Assembly: GCA_963682055.1 (NCBI GenBank)
Contig: OY821740.1
Location: 35,050,795-35,114,794 of the forward strand
Direction of reading: 5' to 3'
Source: Primula veris
Lineage: Eukaryota > Streptophyta > Magnoliopsida > Ericales > Primulaceae
Length of the DNA stretch: 64,000 bases
The notes beneath the pieces are model-generated. The model saw nothing but the letters and a program-made list of their open reading frames with translations, was not told the origin of the DNA and did no database searches. The position numbers were made by a program, and so were the translations under genes. Each line of letters starts with the position of its first letter. Position 1 is the first letter of the stretch. Of this stretch, positions 43,867-57,700 are shown one piece after another.

Positions 43867-46800
43867 CTTGTCCAGAATTTTCATGTGTTGGCATGTTTCC
43901 TGACAAATAAATGAGCGGTGAATAAACCCAACTAGGTGGTTTAGGGCGTCGCATGCATACGTCACATTTGTCGAAATAAAATAGAGCGGCATAATTTGTG
44001 AAAAGTTAAATAAATGCGTGCGTGGTAGATAGTATAGGTTACTTATGTAGGAGTGAGTTTACACATTAATAATATTGTGCATGAGTGCACAATGCCTTTT
44101 TTGGTTTACATATACCTTTACTTAATTTTACTTTTAAATATATAAATAAATAGTTTTGTTTGATTGTCCATTTTTAAGTCTATTTTTAGCAAAAGTAAGT
44201 GATTCAAAAGTGTACTTATTTTAAGTACCAATTGTAATACTTATGGAAAAAAAAGTACAAAAAGTGACAATGTAGTAATTATAGTATCTCATTATATTTC
44301 TTCATTTCTTTTCACATGGATTCTTCATCCCCTTTTTCTTCTTTATAATTACAAACTGAAAAATCTATATATGTCTAACCATTTACTAATAAGTGAACTA
44401 GTTCGTAGAGAATATGATTGCTTTAACCAGTAATTTAGACATGTACAGTAACTGCTACAACTTTTTATTAAGGATTTTTCATTTCCCCATCATAATTGTT
44501 TTTCTTTTAAAACATAATTAAGATTAGCTGTTGAGTTTATGATTTGGGCAAAATATAATTCTCTGTTTTAGAAAATTTTCAGTTTACAAGTTACCACCTA
44601 CAAATACCTAAATTTTATGGATATTTATTTGGAGAAACCAATATTTTACGATTTTATTTATCGCTTGTTGAGCTTCAGTTGATTTTAAATTTTGTAAAAT
44701 TTTAGTACACACCATTTGTCTATACAACTGAATCCGAGGTCATGTGTTTTGAAACCTCATAGTAATTATAATTATGTGGGTTTACAACTCATCGAAACAA
44801 AATCCATTATGAGTAATATAAAATTTATTTTCGTTCTTTTTCCTAGTTTATTTTACTTGTAAAATAATATCTCGGGAATAAATTAAAACATATGGATATA
44901 ATAGTTTTTTTTTATAACAGTAAAATAAAAGTATAAAATCTCTACCAAACAATAATTTTCTTAAAAAGCATATTTTTATACTGTTTACCAAACAACAATC
45001 ACATACTTAAAAGTAAACACTAAAAAATATATATTTCTACCTTCATCAAATAAGTATAATTTTGTACTTATAAGATGCAACCAAGTGAGGCCAATATCAT
45101 TGTTTTCATGAAAATCAGAAGTTGAAATTGCTCCGAGTCTTTGTTAGCCTAAATTGAATTAGGTTTGTAATAAGCTAGCAAAGTTTAGCACGTATTTTAT
45201 TCTTAACCGATTCCTTTCTATCCTTAATGGGGCTCAAGTTGCCACTCTTAACTTCACGACTGTGTCCGACTGTGTCGATGAAATCATTATACATACGTAT
45301 ATCTCGGTATATACATCACTGTAACCTTAATGAGAAATGCTAATTCATCACATATATAGGTGACGCACTTCCTCTTCTCTTCCATCTACTCTTTCCTTGT
45401 AATCTTAATATTTACTTCTTGTTAAACTTCCAGTATTACTAGTATAAGGTTTCTGAATTCAATTAGTCAAACGACAATCACGATTAATACTTGGTGTGAC
45501 GATACATGAACAGGTCCAAAAAGTAAAGGCCCCAATTTTATCTATCCCACACAAGACCGGCCAGCTAGAGTAAATCAAAACTTAAAATTAAAAATTCCGT
45601 TGAAAATAGTGAAACTTAATGAGTTTTACCAGGTTTTTTCTGCGTGTCGCGGACTCGTGTGTAAATGTGTAAAGCGGAACGTTCCTTAGCTAGGTGAGGG
45701 TTGAGACACCATACAGGATTTGTGATTAGGCTATTGTAATCCTTTGACTTAAAACTAATCTTAAAACCAAACGGAACATATGAGAAAGGACTAAAATGTA
45801 AAAATAGAAACATAAGAGTGATTACATAAAACAATGAACCGACACCTATAACATAACTCAACACTATTCTATTTTAACAGCCATGCAGTACTGTGACCAA
45901 ACAGTTTCGAATATTTATATTTCTTCTCTATATTCTTAATATGTAATCACGTTAAGGCTTAGAATTTTGGGTAAAAATAAAAGGTGAACAAAATCAGTTC
46001 ACATACGTACATTTGTCTGGAAGTACGTACATCACATTATGGAGATTTTTTTTCCTCCCAATTTTGTCCACAGTCAAGTTTCGATATGATCAAACGATAT
46101 AGGCACATATTAGAATCCCTAGTTACTCAATGGATACTTGGCGTGCGAATTAAATAGAGGGGGGAAAGTACTTGTGTAGTTATAGGCTATTAGAAAGAAA
46201 ATAATTAAATTAATGTAGATTATTAGGCACTGCAATACAAAAGCAACAAGAAAAGAACATTGCCACATTTTATTTTTTATATTTTTCAAAAAAGGATCAT
46301 TGTCACTTTCTTCGCGGATCAAATACCAACTCATCATTCATCAACTTAGTGATAGTTTCATTGGAAATCTATTTGGTCCATGTGTGTTCAATTGAGACAA
46401 TTGTAACCTCAAAATGTATCTCAAAAAAATGAAACAAAGAAAAAAAAGGTGAGTACTTATTGTGATATGAAGTCATTATAAACGATGTTTTCATATCATT
46501 TCGGACATATATAGATTTTTCTTTCGCCAGTGTTGTGAACCTAGCTTTAAGCAAAAGGCTAGTTTTTCAATATGTTAAACAAACCAGCTCATTCTAGCAC
46601 AAAGTTTAGGCTAGGGAAAAAAAACCTATGGAGAAACTGCCAAAATGCATTTAATCTTAATAATTAGAAGAAGCAGACAAAGAAATCCATGGAAAATTAA
46701 GCCGTTTTAAAGTAATTTGAAGGAGTACAATTTCCTACTATAGACATAATTGCGTCTTCAAAATTAAAAGGACACTGTGAATTAATCTCTCGGTCCCATA

Positions 46801-47318
46801 AAAATAGTTTGTTTTTCACGAAAATTAAAAAAAGTTGGTTAGAGTTATTTGAAATAATAAATATGTGTACTAATTCTCAAATATATCCTTAAAATGGTAT
46901 TCATGAATTGCAAATAACAATGCTCATTAATTAGGGGTATTTGAGGATTTTTTTTTAATATAAAAGTCAAATTAACCTATTATTTTGGGACTTAGTCGAA
47001 AACCAAATCGGACTATTGCTATGGGACGGAGGGAATAGTAATTATCAAAAGATCTGTTTTCCGAAATTTGTGGATTAGTAATGTTTCAACTGAAACCAGG
47101 AGGATCATATGGAATTCTAATCTAAACTACAGTCACCATTACTATGTTATAAACGGTTAAACTTCCCAATCAAATTTCTGTTATTCACCTTATATAACAT
47201 ATTTATTTTCACAAGCTCTTGGAAAAAAATGCATGTAGCTATTTGCAAAGTCACCAGAATGTGACCGTAACACAGTGATTTAATACATCATATATATCTA
47301 TATAGAAAAAGATAGAAG
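43867..47318. other. Intergenic between the ACR and synaptotagmin genes
   Basis: Starts with the ACR 3' untranslated region (AATAAATGAG near 43905). No gene recognised; the short frames in 45616-46554 are not conserved sequence. A MITE lies at 46785-47038. The last 280 bp is the synaptotagmin promoter and leader. Confidence 0.55.
46785..47038. mobile_element. Stowaway/Mariner-like MITE
   Basis: The left end CTCTCGGTCCCATAAAAATAG and the right end (minus strand) CTATTCCCTCCGTCCCATAG are imperfect inverted repeats with the usual CTCCGTCCC core, flanked by TA-containing sequence. It lies about 280 bp upstream of the synaptotagmin start codon. Confidence 0.65.
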
Positions 47319-50300
47319 ATGGGCTTCCTCGTGGGTCTCTTTCTGGGAATCTCTCTGGGCATCGGATTAGTCGTCGCTTTCGCTAAAAACCAGGCCAACA
47401 GATCCAAATGCCGCTCTGATTTGGTATTTCATTTGACTATCGTTCTTTTTATTTCATTCGAAGGTTGCGTAAATATGTCTTGATCTATCATGCTTGCATT
47501 TTGTAATGAAACAAGTTTTCATGTAACTTGATGTTTAATATAGCCAAAATTGCATTTAATTTTGTTTAACTTTCCCAATTTGGACAGTATAGATTTCGAA
47601 AGAAAAATATATAGGTTGGAATACTAAACAGTGATAAAAGGCTAAACAAAAAACACAGTGTTTTGGGATACAAAGTTATCAATATTTTTTATTTTTACTG
47701 TTCAGATAAATTTAAAGTACTGGAGTATAGTCGTTATACACAAACTGGCTGGTCCAAGATATCGTGCTTGTTTAAGTGCTGGTTGCATGAGCTTTTTCGC
47801 TTAAAAACTGGCTGCATTTGGTTGAATACCGTTAAATGTTTTGCGGTATAACTAGAAACTTTAAGCCGTATATATGGACCCAACATCTTTATCAGACTCA
47901 AACACGTACAGGTGAGGTGCTGAGTGACAAATAAAAAATGTTAATTTTCAGGCTGCAACAATTGCTGCTTTCGCCCGGATGACAGTTGAAGATTCAAGGA
48001 AGATCCTTACACCAGAATTCTACCCTTCTTGGGTAGTATTCTCACAACGACAAAAGTTGAGTAATATTTAAATATGTTTACTTCTATTCAATAGTCATGC
48101 ATTTCATATTACCGAGCAATGCTATTTACCCTGACCCAAAATCAGACCCATACCGAATTTAGTCATAATATGGAGTCTAGTGCTTACTCTGACAGTCTGG
48201 GTCGAAATCTGGTTTTGGAGTAAGGGTAAATAGCATTAATGTTTGGTGGCTCTAATAGTGTCACCTTTATCAACTACAGGTGAATTGGCTTAATGCGCAT
48301 CTCCAAAAAATATGGCCATATGTAAATGAGGTACTTTATCTCGTTTTCCCGAGCCGGTTTTATGATTTTTTAGTTGTTGGCTTTTGAGAATTGTGATACG
48401 AGAAAAATGTCACTTTAGCATCTTTTATGAGTTGTTCATTTAGGCAGCGTCTGAGCTTATACGAAGTTCTGTTGAGCCAATTCTGGAGCAATATAGACCG
48501 GTTATTTTATCTTCTCTCAAATTTTCAAAGCTGACCCTTGGAACTGTGGCTCCACAATTTACAGGTTAGTTAGATTTCCAAGTGTATTTTTATATTTAAT
48601 AACAATCGTTAAAATTATTGGACTACAGAACTAACCGATGGATATCCTGTGGTAGGAAAAGATTAATCAGACAACGCATTATTGCAGTTTTGATTTTTCC
48701 ATTGTACATATAAACAAAAGTAATATATAAGAATTTGTTGAAGATTTTTGTTTCTCTACAAGAGCAATTCAAGTTTATTGTAAATGGTAGATAATTGCTT
48801 GCCTGTTTTCTTAGGGATTTCTGTCATCGAAGGCGATGCCAAGAGCATTGTGATGGAAATGGAATTGCAATGGGATGGAAATCCCAAGATTGTACTTGAT
48901 GTTAAAACTAAACTCGGTGTTGGACTACCTATAGAGGTGCAATCTCTCTCTGTATATCTGCCTCGTTATGGATGGTTTGGTAACAGATTTCTAAGTCCGC
49001 CCTTTGATATTATCTTAAAGTTGTACTGCATTTAGTTGTCCAGCTTAAAAGCTGATATTTTATGCTTCATATCCTTAAAAAGGTAGAAGTTTAACCTAAA
49101 TGGACCCTGAATTTATTTCTCAACCTCTAATAAGAGAGATTAGTGGCTTAAAAGTTAAAACTACAGCTAATTAAACTGCTCCCTGACTGCATTTTTTGTT
49201 ACTTTGGGTCGCTTGGCTGCTGCTTAAGAGTTCAGTTGTTCTGCCTTTTCTTTTATTTTTTTCTCCATTAGGGACCGTCTAGCTTTTAAATCTAAGTTTT
49301 TCTTCTTATATAACTAAATAAGATGCAATGTTATGGTCTTTTGCTTAAAGTTGCAAAAGGTCTCAACTTAAAATTAGCGGTTATGTGGAAGCAAAAACAA
49401 GCATTCTACTTGCGTTGTAAAACACTGACGTTTGTATGTTTTCCAGGTAAAAAACATTGGATTTACTGGGGTTTTCAGGTTAATATTCACACCAATGGTT
49501 GATGAGTTCCCTTGCTTTGGAGCTGTTTGTTATTCTTTGAGAGAAAAAGTAAGTCCTCTAGCTGTACTTGTCTTTTCTTAAAGCTTGTTTAGCTGCAATT
49601 ATTTTTCCAACAAACTGTATTATTTGATGCTTAGAAATAAGTTAGGTTCATTAAACTAGCCAACCAAATGTAGTGCAACTTTAAGCAAAAACTTGAGCTT
49701 AAAATGCAATTAAAACTAGACCGTCTGTAACTTTAGTTTTAGATTTGAGCACTCTTACGACATTTATCAAGTCCTTTAGAAAAATCAAGAAAGGACTTCA
49801 AAATTGTTATATCCCTGACCTTTTTTATAACACCATTGCCATCTTGATTATTTGTGCTACAGAAAAACTTGGACTTTACCCTTAAAGTTGTCGGTGGAGA
49901 ACTATCGTCTATTCCAGGAATATCTGATGCCATTGAGGTTAGTGGTTAAAAAAATTACTTTTCCTTTTTCTTGTTCCAAACTCTTCTGTGACTGAATAAT
50001 ATACGGACATGCGCCATTTTATCTCAAAGTTCTGACAGTACTAGTCTAGTTATAATGAAGAGGAAAGAAACTGAAGCTTATTATTTGTATGTTTGGGTTC
50101 GTCGAATTATTCTAAGTAAATTACGTGAGAATATAGTAACAGTGAACTTTAAAGATCTTACTTGCTACCATGAATGAAATTCAAATACCAGTGATCAATA
50201 GATCTTTAAATATGTCTTTGCATGAGACAATTTTTTTTCGCTTTTGCGGATTAGACGAGTGTCATTATTGTCCTGATTTTTTCCCCTTTCTTGTTTTAGC

Positions 50301-53300
50301 CATCAAATTTATCATTTTAAGAAGGACCTTAATGTCTAAGTTCTAATCAGACAATTAACATATCACATTTCTATACATAATGTCTTAAGTACTGTGTTTT
50401 ATGATATTTGATTTATATGCAGGAAACAATACATGACGCCATTGAAGATTCTATTACATGGCCAGTTCGGAAAATTATACCCATTTTGCCAGGGGATTAC
50501 AGGTACAATATTCTTTTGATATCCAAACCCTCTTTGAACACGATAAAGATCACCCACCGTATAAATAATAGTTGTGTTGTCAATAATGATCGTTTTCTGC
50601 ATATTTTAATGAATTTTAATCTTAACCCACTATTTTTGTTGTTGGTCAATGTATTTTTCTTCAGTAACCTAGAGTTGAAGCCTGTTGGAACATTGGATGT
50701 GAAGCTTGTGCAAGCCAAAAATTTAACAAATAAAGACTTGGTTGGAAAATCTGATCCTTATGCCGTAGTTTTCATAAGACCATTGCGTGACAGAATGGAA
50801 ACTAGCAAAACTATAGTAAGCACCTCTTCTATACTCCATTCTAATAAATGGAAATTCTTTTTGCACAGCCACTTTACTCTTGCCATTAAAAGTGCGGTAA
50901 AATGCGTTTTAGAAACAAGTTAGCTCATTTGCTGCTTTGCACTACGAGTGTGTTTTGTTGCACAGATGAAAATTATTTAAAACGTTTTGCTGAAAAACTT
51001 AAAAAAATGCAAAGCTTATGCTACTTACAGTTTGAACTTTGACCTGCACTTTTGCCTCCCAGAACATAAGAAGCGAGCATAAGTCAACTGTTTTTATTAT
51101 AAGTAACGAAATCAAATGATATTGTGCAGAATTTAGCAATAATATTTCTTGTTTAAATAACAATTATGGATTTCATCTATTTGCATAGATTTTTAAGTTA
51201 TGTGTTTTTGTCATATATTTTTATTATGGATATAAACTTAGTTGTATGCAAAACTCATGCTTTATGTGTTGATGCTTCTGCTTAGTGAAATTCTTAAAAA
51301 AAGGCTTAAGCTAAATATCATAGCTCATTTCTGACATGCACCTCTTTTTCGGTTCTTTGTCGATTGTTAACCCAAAGTTTGTTCTTTTTTCTACTTAGAA
51401 TAACCAACTAAACCCAATTTGGAACGAACACTTTGAGTTCGTTGTTGAAGATGAATCTACGCAACATTTAACAGTAAGGGTTTTCGACGATGAAGGTGTT
51501 CAAGCTTCTGAGTTAATAGGTTGTGCTCAATTGTCTCTAAAGGATCTTGAACCAGGCAAGGTTAAAGATGTGTGGTTGAATTTGGTTAAAGATTTGATGG
51601 TTCAAAGGGATACTAAAGATAGGGGACAGGTGAGTTCTAAGCCTGTTAATATCTGTTTGGCTGCAGCTTTTAAGCTCTTGTTTGAAATTCTCCCTAATAT
51701 GATGGAATTATTTTTTAACACAGTTACTAGTTTGTGTTGAATGGAAAAAATTCTTCTTTTAGTGTATGCCTACTTTGTTAATCACACAAGTGATAGATAC
51801 ATTGTTTGTTATATGTGCAAATGGGTCTGTTTTTTCCTTTATATACTAATCATGAACACATAATTAACTTGTGTTGTAGGTTCATTTGGAGCTCTTATAC
51901 TGTCCTTTGGGCACACAGAGTGTATTTTCAAATTCTTCAAATCCTGATTATCAATTAACCACAGTCGAAAAAGTCCTTAAAGGCGGAATAGACGAGACAG
52001 AATCTTCTAAAAAAGCTGTTTCTGAGAAGAAAAAAGAGGTCATTGTTAGAGGAGTTCTCTCTGTGACAGTGATAGCTGCCGAGAACTTGCCATCTGTTGA
52101 TTTATTAGGAAAATCTGACCCTTTTGTCGTAATTTTACTGAAGAAGTCGGATCAGAAATGCAAGACTCGGGTATGAACTTAGACCTTGCTTGGTTGCATT
52201 CATCTGAAAAATCTAGCAGCTTAATTGTGATGAGCCTTTTTTTTCAAACTCAAGAAAAGAGACTATTGCTCAAAATCTGTAGCCAAACAATTCTAATTTT
52301 GCTACTTACTGAAGCCACATTTAACATTACTGAAGCCCGTTATAAGTTAACCTTTCTTAAGCATCCCACTTAGCTAATAATTAGCAAAAGACATTTCATT
52401 ATCAATTGGCTACTATTATTTGTTTCATAAACTATTTGAGTTATGCCTCCTATTAAAAGTGAAACAAGCCCACATCTTATTTTGGCAAGTAAACAAGGCG
52501 ATTCTAGGTGGTGTTTTCGTAGTGTCTCCCATTATCAAAGATTTAGTTTTACTTTTTTGGTTTTTGTGGAAGTTTAATATTTTATGTACAAGAACAGCTT
52601 TAATCTCGTTTTTTTTTCTTCAAATTTTCAGGTTGTAAATAAGAGCTTAAACCCGGTATGGAATCAAACATTCGACCTTGTGGTTGAGGATGGATTACAC
52701 GAGCTACTGATATTGGAAGTATGGGATCATGATACTTTTGGCAAGGTAATTTTCTTCAATTTTTGCAATGTTTCTGTCAGAAACATGCAAATGAACAAAT
52801 GAAGTCGTTAAAAACATTTCTATTCACCAGTTGGACATTTCTAGGGCAAATATCATGGATTTCATTATTCATACCATATCCACATAATGAACTAGGTAGA
52901 GACAACTATAACGCTCTCACATCTTGATAACAATTAACGAAAAAATAACTTATTTGTTTTATATAGTTTGATTGAAATCTTAATAAATTAGCGTTTTAAC
53001 CCCTTCCGTATTTTGAAAAAAAACTTAGAATATATAAATAAATCATATAGATTATCAGCCCCTCCCTTCGAGTCTCCTGGTTCCATCCCTGACCCTATCG
53101 GTTCACTGCTCTTACCCACTCTCGTGTGCAACAATCACATAAACTTTATAAAAAGCAATTTGCTCTTAAGATTTGCTTTATTTTTCAAATGTGTACCTTT
53201 TGAGAGTGTTCCACCAATTTATCTCAGACTTCGCCGTGTGTGATTAGATGTGAACTCTGGAAAAAAAATAGATCTCATGAAACACCCATGTTTTTTTATG

Positions 53301-53705
53301 TCAATTTAGTGTAGTGGCTTCAAGCTACTCGGGTTGTACACTGCCTTACTAGCTATATCAATTACCAATGAGCGCTTTTCATGATCAAATCAAAAGCAAC
53401 GCCATAAGGCTCCTGAAATATATCAGTCTCATGGATGAAGCTCACTCGTAATTTACTTTTTTCGTTTTAAAGTGTTCGCGAGGAGATCAAGTTTCGAAAT
53501 TTCCAATTATTGAGTTATTGATTCATCGGGATGTTCTACCTTAACTCTCTTTTTTCAGGATAAAATGGGAAAATGCATAATGACACTCACCCGGGCTATA
53601 TTAGAAGGCGAGTTCACTGACAATTTCAATATAGACGGAACAAAAACCGGAAAACTACATTTGCATCTTAAGTGGGCCCCACAACCAATCTTCTTGGAGT
53701 CTTGA
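47319..53705 (+). CDS. SYT5: Synaptotagmin-5-like protein (TM, SMP, two C2 domains), 13 exons
   Basis: Exons: 47319-47423, 47952-48056, 48280-48330, 48444-48564, 48815-48936, 49447-49548, 49863-49937, 50423-50502, 50665-50815, 51399-51629, 51880-52170, 52632-52745, 53559-53705; 564 residues. Residues 1-22 are an N-terminal membrane anchor, an SMP lipid-transfer domain spans about 67-251, C2A about 260-380 and C2B about 438-560. C2 loops keep acidic residues: DLVGKSDPYA and VFDDEGVQ in C2A, DLLGKSDPFV and VWDHDTFGKDKMG in C2B, so calcium-dependent lipid binding is plausible. Plant synaptotagmins tether ER to plasma membrane at contact sites. Length matches the SYT4/5 branch. Every intron is GT-AG except intron 2: exon 2 ends AAG at 48056 but is followed by TTGAGT, not GTGAGT. 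In this sequence that intron may not splice normally (see finding). Confidence 0.92.
48118..48237. mobile_element. Small MITE in intron 2 of the synaptotagmin gene
   Basis: About 120 bp with inverted termini AATGCTATTTACCCTGACCC and, on the minus strand, AATGCTATTTACCCTTACTC. The interior has further complementary GGGTC/GACCC blocks. It accounts for over half of the 223-bp intron whose donor site is abnormal. Confidence 0.75.
52175..52500. repeat. Remnants of TTGTTTGGTTGCAGC-type MITEs in synaptotagmin intron 11
   Basis: CTTGCTTGGTTGCATTCATC near the left and GAAACAAGCCCAC near the right are decayed counterparts of the termini of the elements at 58566-58761. A further fragment (TGTTTGGCTGCAGCTTTTAAGC) lies at about 51652-51675 in intron 10. 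Boundaries are approximate. Confidence 0.45.
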
Positions 53706-54746
53706 TCCGTAGAAATTAGTTTGTAAAAGATCTTCATAAGAGGAGCAGATTTGATTTTTTAGCATGAAATAGAGCACCATTATTTGAGATAAGAGTATAT
53801 ACAAAGAACATTAAACTATGAAGTCCACATTGCCCCTTTTTACGTATTCATTTTAAATATTTTATACATGTTTTGAAAAAGAGATACATGCATATGTAGA
53901 CGAGAAGATTGGAACATAATCCAATTCCTATAAATTTCTTTCCCAAATATTTTCCAAATCTTATATAAGATTTTCATCTTCTAGTCCACAAACTTTCCAA
54001 CTCCACCTCACTACCATCCGTTGGCAAGACATAAAACCTAAGCAAAATTAGAGTGGTATTTAAGAGTACAACCATGTTCTCTACCCCTTCCGTGCCCTTT
54101 TGCTTATTTTCATTTAAATTTTAAATTTTCACAACTTGTTTTGCAAATTTATAAGCTTTTATATTATATTGTATTCAAATTTTAAAACATTTGAACATAA
54201 TATTGTTTTAGACAATTTTTCTAAGATTTAATGCTTATTTTACACTAATTTATACATTTATTCCAAAATAAATTGCGTGTGGATTTTTAAAAAATAATAA
54301 TTATTGGAATGTATTGATACATGTATTATAGTAATTGTACAATTTGTTTCAACTTTTTTAGAAAAAAAATTCGGATAAAATAATAAATGAGGCACGGAAG
54401 GGAGGAGATTTGGACTGGTATTTAAAGTCTTGTTTCCATTAACAATATTAATGAATTCATATGGGTGGCGTATTTTTTATGACAATCTTAGATATTCTCT
54501 CTTTATTGGTCTTTTTTTCTGGAACTTACATTAGCCTTTAATTATCACGAATCAGTTACGACACTCGGATTATTTGAACAAGTATAATGAAATAGCAGTA
54601 AATTACAATTGTGTTCAGGTAAAAGAATCGAAAAGATGAATCAAATAGTATTAATATGGATTTAAATGAAAAATACCAGTACAAAATATCAAGAACTTTT
54701 TTTAAAGGAGACAAATCTGAGCTTAATAGATGCATTGAAACAAAGC
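53706..54746. other. Shared 3' region between two convergent genes
   Basis: Contains the 3' ends of the synaptotagmin gene (plus) and the membrane protein gene (minus), with a MITE at about 54082-54403 between them. No further gene. Confidence 0.6.
54082..54403. mobile_element. MITE with CCTTCCGTGCC ends
   Basis: The left end CCCCTTCCGTGCCCTTTTGC and the right end (minus strand) CTCCCTTCCGTGCCTCATTT are inverted repeats. The interior is the reverse complement of 17527-17843, showing a dispersed family. The target duplication is not clear. Confidence 0.7.
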
Positions 54747-57700
54747 TTAAGTATGCTTATCCCCGTGATTTTCTTCGGCTAAGAGTTGTTTGGTGTAAAC
54801 CCGGTGACGACGTTCTCTCCCATACACAACCCAAAAAACAAGCGACAACATAACTGAACCGGAAACAATTACCAAACCAATATATATTCTCTCGCTATAT
54901 CGCTCAAGACTGGGGCAGTGGTCATTGTATATATCAGTAAATGTTTGTCGCACAAAAGTACAATCTTGTAGCTCGACAAGAAATGGTCCGTAACTATTAA
55001 GACCATAGCTTATATTTACGGATGAGGCCATTGAGTTGTATAGGGATGGGGTTAGTCGCCCTGTTGTCGTGCATGTCCCGTTGTCTGACACCTGGCAAAC
55101 GTAATTTCCCCACACCTACAGAAAATAAAGAACTAAAATAAATCCATCTACCTATACTTTTCCATTTTCTAAGACCAAAAAGAAAAACTTTTTGAACTTT
55201 TTTTGGGGGTAAGTAAATCTCATGAACTTCAGCAAAGGGTGGGAGATTTTCTGCATCGTGTTCAAAATATGAACTCATGAGATTATGCAATTGCCCAATA
55301 CCGAGGGAGTTTCGTTAAAATTAAGTAGACAAGATTAATTTAATGTACCAGTAACAGTTTCACTCGCACTTTACAAGTTTCAAAAGAATAAGTGGATACT
55401 AAGTACCCTGAAATTCTCCAAGTTTTCTTCACAGATTTTATTTTCTTTAAAATCAGAAACCAGTATAAATATACGGAAAAAGAGACATCGGTTCTGTTTT
55501 GTTGTGATTCTATAATTTTCAATGTTCATTTTTGTTCTACCTTTTACAAGTTTCGGATCATAAGACAATGAAACTTCTGAAAATACTTTTAAAGCGTCTT
55601 ATCATTACGAAAGAAGAATTTCACAAACCAGCAGCAGTAATAAGTATTTGATAATTTTGCAAATCAAGGTTTACAAAAGATACATAAGCAGCTGTTACAC
55701 AGGACAGTTTTCTAAACTGCAATAAGCTGGAGTTTTTGAGTTAGCTGGCTTCATCAAACTTAAAACATTTTGATGTCAAAAAACATAAAAATGCGCATTT
55801 CATGTTCATAAACCGAATGCAATCCAACTATAAGCCAAAAAAAAACTGAGGTAAACTGCACACAAGTCTTTCGTTTCATGCATTTATCAGTTCCCAAACC
55901 CCTTAAAACAATATTCAAAACTATGTCTCTAACTCTTAATGCAGTTGACGTTTTTTAACAAAAGAAATAGGGGGAACATTTAGTATTCCAAACTCAAGTT
56001 ATGATATATCAGAGCATAAAATTTCACCTCCGTAGCATTGTTCAAATTGACCTCGCCACGTGTGCAAGCCCGGTCACTATAATCTGACATAAAAGGGTTA
56101 CACAAAAGAGGCACCAATGGACCGGATTGATTGTAATACATGGGAACAAAAGCGGGGGCAAAATTAATGTTAGATACATTAGTGATGACCTGGTTGACCA
56201 GATCAACAAGCTGAGATGTCACTTCTTTGGTCCTCAGCAATGTATCCTGAGCAGTGTCGTTAGATACACAAGGTAGTATATCGTCAAGAGATGTATTTGC
56301 TTTCGGATTTTGGACCCATTCGTTCATAGAGACACAGGTGTCCTCTGCCACGCTAGAGCACAAAAACAAATTATATAGTTTAGAATATATGGATCAAGCT
56401 TCACTTTGTGCCTGTTTGGATGAGGATTTTAACTAATCTAGTCCGAGGAAAGACTAAGTTCGTCCAGCTTAAACCTTCTAGTTTTCCAAATCAGAAAACA
56501 TAAAAAAAAAAGAGCTCTCTGTCTGGCCAACCATTGGAAAACCGAGTGAAATAAAATTAGATGGATCAAGATATCTTGTTTTTGCTGCTGCTTTTGAGTA
56601 AACAATTAGGTTTGTTTGAGTGAGTCCAACCGAGTTTAAATATTCTAGCTATTTCAACCAAATGACAAAACCACATGTAAGCGACTAGCCATACAAACCA
56701 AGAGTTTAATTAATTTAGAATAAATGGGTCAAGTAAGTCTTGTTAGATCGCAGATTTGTAGCGACTAAGCTGGCTTACTTGAGTTGAGAAAAAAAATGGT
56801 CTAGCTATAAAATCCAACTTTTTCAGGAAAAGTTAAAATCTTCAGTTGTCAAACAATCACTACAGCTAATAGGCAGAAAAGCAACAAAGTTCAGCTCAAA
56901 ATATACAAGGTCTCTTTGGGCTTTTGGCAGTGGTGTTAAAAGTATCTAGTTGAGAGATGTGTATACTTTTGGGTTTTGACCTATGTGTTCGTTCATTGAG
57001 ACACATCCCCCATCACACTAGTACAAAATAAAAGAAGAAGTTAAATTAAAGAAAACATATAGGAAGGGTTTTATGGAGAGGAAAAGCTTTGATTGATCTC
57101 AAGTTACCTTTTGAAAGTTACTTTTACAATTTGCCTGCTAAATGCTTAAAAAAAATTGTAATATTGGAATAACTAACTCTGTGAGTGGTAGAAAGTTTTA
57201 GTAGAAGGAGAAGAGCTACTATAGACATTACAGCAGTTTATCACAAAAGGGATGCTGGAAAGTAACAAAGTCTACCAGTGTGTATAAGTTAAAAAACGGA
57301 TGAGAGTTTAATCAGGAATTCAATTCCTGACACTAACCATGGTGAACTAAAACAACCTGTATATACATGAGAAGGGAAGTACTGGCAAGAACAACGTCAT
57401 GGTGCTACTTACTTGTGAAGAAGAAGAAAAATGCCACATAGGATAAATGTTCCGGTTACAAGAATCCATCCAATTATCACCAAGCTGAAAAAAGATTAAA
57501 AATAAATAAAAAATATCGGCAATGGAGTTTTTTATAACCCTTCGTCCATAAAGAGCAAAAATAGAAGGATAATATTAAAAACCGGGTTAATAGAAGGATC
57601 ACTGTTTCACTCACATGTAGACAACGGACTGCATGCCAAAGATTGAGAACACTGGGATTGATAGAAAGAAATAAAAAAGATGTAATAATCAGACCAAACA

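Noticed and set aside
44100..45100. Facing AAGTAC/GTACTT blocks between the ACR and synaptotagmin genes suggesting a MITE
   Set aside because: Ends and target duplication could not be defined by eye.
48057..48072. Read-through of exon 2 into intron 2 as the true end of a truncated synaptotagmin
   Set aside because: The frame hits a stop after four codons, while all downstream exons are conserved in sequence and phase; a donor-site change is the simpler explanation.
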